Source of the DNA: Phycisphaerales bacterium
GTDB lineage: Bacteria; Planctomycetota; Phycisphaerae; Phycisphaerales; UBA1924
Direction of reading: 5' to 3'
Length of the DNA stretch: 36,875 nt
NCBI GenBank assembly: GCA_026647565.1
Contig: JAPKGU010000015.1
Coordinates: forward strand, 1 to 36,875
Each line of letters starts with the position of its first letter. The stretch's first letter is position 1. Below are positions 32,358 through 36,875 of the stretch, one piece after another. The notes under the pieces are model-generated. The model searched no databases and had not been told where the DNA came from. It was given only the letters and a program-made list of their open reading frames with translations. Position numbers and translations under genes: made by a program.

Positions 32358-32391
32358 GCTCGCTCCGCCCGAACCGCGAGCGTGAGCGAGC
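32358..32391. repeat. GCTCGCTC inverted repeat, REP-like
   Basis: GCTCGCTC (32358-32365) is inverted at 32384-32391 as GAGCGAGC, with CCGCGAGCGT between. It sits 20 bp past the lipoprotein stop and may be its terminator or a dispersed palindrome. Only one copy was noticed here. Confidence 0.35.
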
Positions 32392-32604
32392 GGACCTCTT
32401 CCGATCGCGCTTCCCCCCCAAGCCAGCCGGTTCACCCGGTCCGCATTCTCGCTGACATCCCGGTCGCACCGTCGCTCAAGGGCGACACGAACTCAGCAAC
32501 GCGCGTGAGCGGACCCACACGTGCCACCCTCCCCACCTCAGCCGCACCCCGCGTCAGTCCCCGCCACGCGTCCAGCCCATCGGTCAGAGCTGGAGCTTAT
32601 GCGA

Positions 32605-32610
32605 TATGAT
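32605..32610 (+). promoter_or_regulatory. Candidate -10 of the methyltransferase gene
   Basis: TATGAT (five of six) lies 7 nt before the ATG at 32618. If used, the mRNA would be leaderless and translation would start at 32618. The ATG at 32606 would then be untranscribed. Confidence 0.4.
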
Positions 32611-33496
32611 GCAAGATATGGAGTTGTTCACGGTTAGCGCTGCGCACTCAATTGGACGGCCGGATCTCACCCGCGCCCCCGCCCCTCGCCTCGGAGAGAT
32701 CATCACCGGCGATGCGCGTGAGGTGCTGAAGACGTTCCCCGAGGGGTCGTTTCAGACGTGCATCACGAGTCCGCCGTACTGGGGCCTCCGTGACTACGGC
32801 ATCAAGGGCCAGATTGGAGCCGAGCCGAGATTGGAGGATTACCTCGCGGATCTCGTGGCACTCTTCCGCGAGGTCCGGCGAGCGCTGAAGGATAACGGGA
32901 CATTCTGGTTGAACATAGGCGACAGTTACACGAGTGGCGGGCGGACATGGCGTCAGACGGACAAGAAGAACCAGGCGCGCGGTATGGACTACCGAGCGCC
33001 CACCCCGGATGGATTGAAACCGAAGGACTTGATCGGCGTTCCTTGGCGTCTCGCCTTCGCGCTCCAAGCGGACGGGTGGTACCTTCGGACAGAGATCATT
33101 TGGAACAAGCCGAACGGCCTTCCCGAGTCGGTGAAGGATCGCCCCTCCCGCACTCACGAGTACGTCTTCCTCTTCTCGAAGTCAGAGGACTACTACTACA
33201 ACCATGATGCGATGAAGGAACCCGCGAAGAATGGGGGCGAGCGGTCGGGGCGCTCGGTCTGGAACATCAACACCGAGCCATTCAGGGAGAAGCACTTCGC
33301 CACCTTCCCCACCACGCTTGTGGCGAAGTGCCTCCAGGCGGGCACTCAATCCGGCTCGCGCGTGCTTGATCCATTCTTCGGAAGCGGAACGGTTGGCGAG
33401 GTGTGCCAGAGCCTCGGTCTTCCGTTTACCGGGATCGAACTCAAACCAGAGTACGTCGATATCGCTAGGAAGCGTCTGAAGTGGCGGGAAGAGTAG
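32606..33496 (+). CDS. DNA methyltransferase, beta-type amino-methylase (probably N4-cytosine)
   Basis: A 296-residue SAM-dependent DNA methylase. The catalytic motif IV TSPPYWGLRDYG is near residue 54 and the SAM-binding motif I DPFFGSGTVGE is near the C-terminus, the beta-class order. SPPY rather than DPPY is typical of N4-cytosine methylases, though N6-adenine cannot be excluded. The start is either the ATG at 32606 (GGAG 10 nt upstream) or the ATG at 32618, which has a -10-like TATGAT 7 nt upstream. It converges on, and overlaps by 32 bp, the putative endonuclease gene. GC content is lower than in flanking genes. It protects the host DNA from the cognate enzyme. Confidence 0.9.
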   Translation: MMQDMELFTVSAAHSIGRPDLTRAPAPRLGEIITGDAREVLKTFPEGSFQTCITSPPYWGLRDYGIKGQIGAEPRLEDYLADLVALFREVRRALKDNGTFWLNIGDSYTSGGRTWRQTDKKNQARGMDYRAPTPDGLKPKDLIGVPWRLAFALQADGWYLRTEIIWNKPNGLPESVKDRPSRTHEYVFLFSKSEDYYYNHDAMKEPAKNGGERSGRSVWNINTEPFREKHFATFPTTLVAKCLQAGTQSGSRVLDPFFGSGTVGEVCQSLGLPFTGIELKPEYVDIARKRLKWREE

Positions 33497-34262
33497 TTGT
33501 GAACTCCCACTTCGCATGAACAACGCACGCGTCCTTGCGAAGGTCTTTGATTTGGAGTTTGCGCTCTCCGCCTCCGTCAAAGTAGAGGCGGAACTTTGTC
33601 GCGCCATTCGCATCGGCGACGGTGCAGTAGCCGCATCGCGGATTCGTGCGGCTCCGCTCCGCCCATGAGAGCGAGCCGGTTCTCGCCTCAAGCATGAGTG
33701 GCCTCGGAATCTCTACGAGCTCGTAGGTGTGCGTTTCGGCGTTGCCAAGAGCGGCCCTTCGGAAGTACCGTAACTGGAAGATGCGGTCATAGCCTTCGAG
33801 GTGGTGCAAGAACTGATCGCGGAGTCCGGCAAGGTCACCGAGGTCGGTATCGCTCCATCGACCCCCGCCGAGTTCCATGAACTTGGATATGAAAAGGGAG
33901 TCATTCTTGATCTTACTATCCCCGTGAGTCTTCAGTGACCACCTCACGCCGTCCACAGTGATATCGTGCCCGCGGTTCGTGCGGCTCTTCGGCCGTTCCA
34001 CCCTCCTCCCGAGTTTCTCCAGAATCCGCTCAAGCGCCACCTCGAACCGCGTCTTATCGAGGTATGCCGCGGAAAGACTGTGGTGGAGTTTCAGCAGATC
34101 GCCGAAAGCCTCCAGTACCGCGGCGTCTACTACATCGGAGGTTGGGTTTCGGTGTGTGGCAATCGTCTGCGCGAAGGTATCGACGATCATCGACACGAGC
34201 CCGAGTTGCCCCTCGTTCATCTCGGCGATGCGCTCTACGAGATCCTTGCGGAGGTCAGCCAA
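33465..34262 (-). CDS. Putative type II restriction endonuclease
   Basis: No specific family was recognised. The gene sits between a DNA methylase and an Xre-type controller, the position of the endonuclease in C-regulated type II systems. A PD-(D/E)xK-like core is suggested by GHDITVDGVRWSLKT, with Asp100 and Lys111. The acidic residue expected two before the lysine is Ser109, so the match is imperfect. The C-terminal part has a basic, aromatic-rich segment (LYFDGGGERKLQIKDLRKD). I prefer the TTG at 34262 (AGGTGG 9 nt upstream, 8-bp overlap with the controller). An upstream TTG at 34307 would add 15 residues and a 53-bp overlap. Lower GC indicates transfer. Confidence 0.72.
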   Translation of the reverse strand: MADLRKDLVERIAEMNEGQLGLVSMIVDTFAQTIATHRNPTSDVVDAAVLEAFGDLLKLHHSLSAAYLDKTRFEVALERILEKLGRRVERPKSRTNRGHDITVDGVRWSLKTHGDSKIKNDSLFISKFMELGGGRWSDTDLGDLAGLRDQFLHHLEGYDRIFQLRYFRRAALGNAETHTYELVEIPRPLMLEARTGSLSWAERSRTNPRCGYCTVADANGATKFRLYFDGGGERKLQIKDLRKDACVVHAKWEFTTTLPATSDAS

Positions 34263-34491
34263 GGTGCTTTTCCACCTCGCGAAAAAACTCGGATAGGCGG
34301 ATGTCAAGCGCCCGGCACACCTTCACGATGTTGACAATGGCGATGTTCCGCTCGCCGCGCTCTACGTCTCCGACGTAGGTGCGATTGAGTCGCGCCTTCG
34401 CGGCCAACTTCTCTTGCGAGATGCCCGCTCGGGTCCGCAACTCGCGGAGCGCAACACCAAAGGCGCAGCGAATTGTCTCGTCGCGAAACAT
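34255..34491 (-). CDS. Xre-family HTH controller (C protein) of the R-M system
   Basis: A 78-residue one-domain helix-turn-helix protein. The segment ISQEKLAAKARLNRTYVGDVERGERN is the Xre/cro HTH, typical of restriction-modification C proteins, which delay endonuclease expression by binding upstream of their own gene. Its stop overlaps the endonuclease start by 8 bp, so both are on one transcript. A TAGCGT hexamer lies 7 nt before the ATG at 34491 and no Shine-Dalgarno is seen; leaderless C mRNAs are known in other R-M systems. Tandem repeats at 34521-34534 may be its operator. Confidence 0.85.
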   Translation of the reverse strand: MFRDETIRCAFGVALRELRTRAGISQEKLAAKARLNRTYVGDVERGERNIAIVNIVKVCRALDIRLSEFFREVEKHLG

Positions 34492-34498
34492 CAGGACA

Positions 34499-34504
34499 AC
34501 GCTA
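34499..34504 (-). promoter_or_regulatory. Candidate -10 of the controller/endonuclease operon
   Basis: TAGCGT on the minus strand, 7 nt before the ATG at 34491. It is a weak match (three of six) but sits at the spacing seen for the other genes. Confidence 0.25.
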
Positions 34505-34508
34505 CGTT

Positions 34509-34557
34509 CTGCCGGTTATGCGTCTACCGTCTATGAGTGGAGTTCGGCCTGCCGGTT
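34509..34557 (-). promoter_or_regulatory. Direct repeats upstream of the C gene, candidate C-boxes
   Basis: A tandem 7-bp repeat CGTCTAC-CGTCTAT lies at 34521-34534, 30-43 bp upstream of the C start. CTGCCGGTT is repeated exactly at 34509-34517 and 34549-34557, 40 bp apart and flanking the tandem repeat. The place fits a C-protein operator; the sequence differs from the common GACT/AGTC boxes. Confidence 0.4.
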
Positions 34558-34572
34558 TGCGTCGTCGGGATC

Positions 34573-34878
34573 TCAGCCCGCCTCCTCGCCGCCCTCCGTC
34601 GCGTCCCGCACCACATCCGCATCCCGCTCGCCCGACTTGTGGAACGACAGCCGCGCCTTGGTGTACTGCTCCGGCGAGACGTGCAGGTCCGGCTCGATCC
34701 CCTGCCGATGCTGCGCGTGCAGGTGCTTGAGAAACGGCACGCACCACTGGCACCCCGTCCCCGCCCCCATGCACTCAGAAAGCAGCGACGCCACCGACGG
34801 ATCCTCCACGCGCAGGTACGTCCTGATCTTCCGCAGCGACACGTGGAAGCACAGGCACACCTTGTCGTCGGGGTCCAT
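34573..34878 (-). CDS. BFD-like [2Fe-2S] protein
   Basis: A 101-residue protein whose first 50 residues match the bacterioferritin-associated ferredoxin fold: Cys8 and Cys10 in KVCLCFHVS, Cys43 and Cys46 in GTGCQWCVPFL, which bind a [2Fe-2S] cluster. Cys36 is additional. Unlike the 64-residue Bfd it has a C-terminal extension of about 50 polar residues. It may take part in iron release or serve as an electron-transfer partner; there is no ferritin gene nearby. The ATG at 34878 follows TATAGT by exactly 6 nt and has no Shine-Dalgarno; the ATG at 34905 lies upstream of that promoter and is rejected. Confidence 0.8.
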   Translation of the reverse strand: MDPDDKVCLCFHVSLRKIRTYLRVEDPSVASLLSECMGAGTGCQWCVPFLKHLHAQHRQGIEPDLHVSPEQYTKARLSFHKSGERDADVVRDATEGGEEAG

Positions 34879-34884
34879 GATCAG

Positions 34885-34890
34885 ACTATA
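34885..34890 (-). promoter_or_regulatory. -10 of the BFD-like gene (leaderless)
   Basis: TATAGT on the minus strand (five of six to TATAAT), 6 nt before the ATG at 34878. The predicted transcription start coincides with the A of ATG. Confidence 0.5.
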
Positions 34891-34914
34891 AGAGATGCGC
34901 CGCACCCCCGCGGG

Positions 34915-35655
34915 TCACCGTCCACACACCCCCAGCATCTCCACCACCCCCTCCGCCTCCGCCCGCGTCGCCACAACGTCCGCCCTCGCTCGCAACTCCT
35001 CCACCGCGTTCGCCGGGCACCCGAACCACGCAACATGCTCGCGGATCGCCACATCGCTCATCGTGTCGCCGATCCCGGCGAGCCGCTCGCGCTTCAGCCC
35101 CGTCCGCGCCTTCCACCGCTCGATCCCCGTCCCCTTGCTCACGTGCTTCAGATCGCAGTTGATGTAGAGCCACGTCATCGACACTCGAAATCCCCACCCC
35201 TCGCGCGCGAACACCCGCTCCAGCTCCGGCATCAACCCCCTCAGCACCCCCGTCTCGGTGTGATACAGCGAGATCGACGCCGCCTTCCCCGGCTGGATCG
35301 TCACGCCCCGCGGCCCAAGCTCGCGCCTCACCCACCTCGACGCCTCGGCGACCATCTCCAGATGACCCTCCGTGATCGCCGGATCCATCAGATACTCATT
35401 CGTCACCGGGTCGTACATCCACACGCCGTTCTCGCACACGATCGGCAGCGTCCGATTCCCGATCACGCGGCACATCGCCTCCGCGAACGGCTGGGGCCGC
35501 CCCGAGCACACCGTCACCACCGGCCGGTCGCCCCGCTCCTGGGCCAGCCGGTTGTGCTCCGCGATCCGCCCCAGCGACGCCACGTCCATCGGCCCGGAAT
35601 GTTCCGGACTCAGGCACCCGTCAATGTCGCAGATCACCGCGTCGAAACGCCTCAC
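34915..35655 (-). CDS. HAD-superfamily phosphatase (Cof/type IIB-like)
   Basis: A 246-residue hydrolase with HAD motif I CDIDGCLS (nucleophile Asp10, acid Asp12), motif II CSGRPQP and motif IV GIGDTMSDVAI. The segment between motifs II and III is a cap domain as in the IIB (Cof) group. Members act on sugar phosphates, phosphoglycolate or pyridoxal phosphate; the substrate cannot be deduced. The GTG at 35655 has an exceptional Shine-Dalgarno, GGAGGAGGG, 4 nt upstream. It ends 9 bp from the upper limit of the BFD gene region on the same strand, with 36 bp to the BFD start. Confidence 0.85.
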   Translation of the reverse strand: MRRFDAVICDIDGCLSPEHSGPMDVASLGRIAEHNRLAQERGDRPVVTVCSGRPQPFAEAMCRVIGNRTLPIVCENGVWMYDPVTNEYLMDPAITEGHLEMVAEASRWVRRELGPRGVTIQPGKAASISLYHTETGVLRGLMPELERVFAREGWGFRVSMTWLYINCDLKHVSKGTGIERWKARTGLKRERLAGIGDTMSDVAIREHVAWFGCPANAVEELRARADVVATRAEAEGVVEMLGVCGR

Positions 35656-35786
35656 TCGACCCTCCTCCCGTCCCGCGCCGCCCCTCCGGCGTCACGCCCC
35701 AGACGCCGACTGTAGTGCCCCCTTGCCCATGCTCCCGCTCCCACCTCCCCCGAACCTCGGGCTTGGCCCGAACGCGCCGGGGTGTG

Positions 35787-35792
35787 TAGTCT
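35787..35792 (+). promoter_or_regulatory. Candidate -10 of the spermidine-synthase-like gene
   Basis: TAGTCT, 9 nt before the ATG at 35802. Transcription would begin within 2-3 nt of the start codon. No Shine-Dalgarno is seen. Confidence 0.35.
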
Positions 35793-35801
35793 CTCTGCAC
35801 A

Positions 35802-36875
35802 ATGCTCGCACTGTTCTCAGCCGCCATCTTCGTCAGCGCCTTCCTCCTCTTTATGGTGCAGCCGATGGCCGCGAAGGGAATCCTCCCGCTCCTGGGCGGA
35901 AGCCCGGCGGTCTGGAACACCTGCATGGTCTTCTTCCAGGCCCTGCTCCTCGCGGGCTACGCCTACGCGCACGGCCTGAGCCGCCTGAAGAACCGGCGAA
36001 CCCAGATCATCATCCATCTCGTCATCATCCTCGCCGCCGCCGCGATGCTCCCGATCGCCGTCCCCTCCGGCTGGTCCCCGCCCAGCGAGGGTGGCGAGAA
36101 CATGTGGCTCCTGAAACTCCTCGCCGTCATGGTCGGCGCCCCCTTCTTCCTCCTCGCCACCACCGGCCCCCTCGTCCAGTCCTGGTTCAGCGCCACCGGG
36201 CACAAGTCCTCCTCCGATCCTTACTTCCTCTACGCCGCCAGCAACGCCGGCTCCTTCCTTGGCCTCCTCGGCTACCCGCTCCTCGTCGAGCCCCTCCTCG
36301 GACTTCGCGTGCAGGGCTGGGTCTGGTCCGCCGGCTTCGGCGTCCTGGCGCCCCTCCTCATCGCGTGCGGTGTCGTCGCCGCCAGGCGTTCGGCGTCGCT
36401 CGCCGACCCCGCCAGACTCGTCGCACCCATCCAGTCCCAGGAGTCCCTGACCTGGCGACGCCGGCTCTGGTGGATCTTCCTCTCCTTCGTTCCCTCCAGT
36501 CTCGTCATCGGCACGACCCAGTACCTCTCGACCGACATCGCCGCCGTGCCGCTCCTCTGGGTCGTCCCCCTCTCGATCTACCTCCTCACCTTCATCATCG
36601 CCTTCTCAAAGCACGACCTTCTCCCCGCCCGCTCACTCGCCAAGATCCTCCCCTTCGTCGTGGTGGCCATCGCCGTCGCGTCGCTCCTCAGAGCGCGACA
36701 CCCCGTCTCCGTCCTCATCGCGATGCACGTCATCACCCTCTTCCTCGGCGCCACACTCTGCCACAAACGCCTCGCCGATGATCGCCCCCACGTCTCGCGT
36801 CTCACCGAGTTCTACCTCTGGATCTCCGTCGGCGGCGTCCTCGGCGGCATCTTCAACGCCCTCATCGCCCCGCTC
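35802..36875 (+). CDS. Membrane spermidine-synthase-like protein, N-terminal part (runs off the window)
   Basis: Open from the ATG at 35802 to the right edge (358 codons), so the C-terminus is missing. It is entirely hydrophobic, with about nine or ten membrane segments. It matches the membrane half of the fused MFS/spermidine-synthase-like proteins common in planctomycetes and proteobacteria; typical blocks are MVQPMAAKGILPLLGGSPAV, DPYFLYAASNAGSFLGLLGY and EFYLWISVGGVLGGIFNAL. The soluble methyltransferase-like half would follow beyond the edge. The start is leaderless-like. The real activity of the family is unclear; polyamine synthesis should not be assumed. Confidence 0.85.
   Translation, partial: MLALFSAAIFVSAFLLFMVQPMAAKGILPLLGGSPAVWNTCMVFFQALLLAGYAYAHGLSRLKNRRTQIIIHLVIILAAAAMLPIAVPSGWSPPSEGGENMWLLKLLAVMVGAPFFLLATTGPLVQSWFSATGHKSSSDPYFLYAASNAGSFLGLLGYPLLVEPLLGLRVQGWVWSAGFGVLAPLLIACGVVAARRSASLADPARLVAPIQSQESLTWRRRLWWIFLSFVPSSLVIGTTQYLSTDIAAVPLLWVVPLSIYLLTFIIAFSKHDLLPARSLAKILPFVVVAIAVASLLRARHPVSVLIAMHVITLFLGATLCHKRLADDRPHVSRLTEFYLWISVGGVLGGIFNALIAPL

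Noticed and set aside
34263-34307. Start of the endonuclease at the TTG at 34307
   Set aside because: No Shine-Dalgarno there and a 53-bp overlap with the C gene; the TTG at 34262 has AGGTGG at proper spacing. Not fully excluded.
35372-36781. A 469-codon plus-strand open frame
   Set aside because: It crosses the HAD gene antisense and reads the wrong frame of the spermidine-synthase-like gene starting at 35802.
1-36875. CRISPR arrays, tRNA and rRNA genes, transposases, prophage genes
   Set aside because: I read both strands for repeats, cloverleaf-like T-loops and transposase motifs and found none that could be supported.

Overview
The window is high-GC bacterial chromosome and most resembles Planctomycetota, probably class Phycisphaerae. 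The grounds are a TPR protein carrying two RNA polymerase alpha C-terminal-like domains, short dispersed repeats of the GACTCACCACAGAG type at gene ends, and an ordinary Gram-negative-type envelope gene set. This placement is an inference; there is no rRNA or other marker here. Thirty-three protein-coding genes are supported, one of them cut by the right edge. No tRNA, rRNA, CRISPR array or transposase was found.

Layout. 1-2465 (+): tRNA modification, with trmB then queC-queE overlapping at ATGA. 2480-9033 (-): an unrecognised membrane protein, the TPR/double alpha-CTD protein, a MATE exporter, pdxA and mmsA, the last three closely spaced. 9129-11015 (+): the ABC-F ATPase uup with a glycine insert. 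11067-13039 (-): a 39-residue basic protein, a glycine-rich RRM protein and a PA0069-type radical SAM protein. 13151-15527 (-): a secreted protein of unknown function and an exported beta-carbonic anhydrase. 15734-19305 (-): a probable pyrimidine operon (nitrilase-family amidohydrolase, NCS1 transporter, degenerate receiver-like protein, uracil phosphoribosyltransferase). 19362-22871 (+): a TetA-like MFS exporter, queD and an HtrA protease. 22861-27590 (-): an RND pump with its adaptor. 27729-31477 (-): a DUF486 membrane protein, ilvE, and a pheT lacking the usual tRNA-binding OB domain. 31781-32338 (+): a lipoprotein. 32606-34491: a compact restriction-modification island of lower GC (methyltransferase, convergent putative endonuclease, Xre-type controller). 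34573-35655 (-): a BFD-like [2Fe-2S] protein and a HAD phosphatase. 35802 to the edge (+): the membrane part of a spermidine-synthase-like protein.

How the genes work together. QueD, QueE and QueC cover three consecutive steps to preQ0, although queD lies 18 kb from queC-queE. The nitrilase (proposed beta-ureidopropionase), NCS1 transporter and Upp suggest uptake, salvage and breakdown of pyrimidines. MmsA could take the malonate or methylmalonate semialdehyde end products.

The most interesting signals are: (1) the R-M island with an unassigned endonuclease and tandem repeats before its controller; (2) the TPR/double alpha-CTD protein; (3) twelve genes with a TANNNT hexamer 5-9 nt before the start codon and mostly no Shine-Dalgarno, implying widespread leaderless transcription, next to other genes with good Shine-Dalgarno sites; (4) dispersed repeats that encode the C-terminal tails of two unrelated proteins in the same frame.
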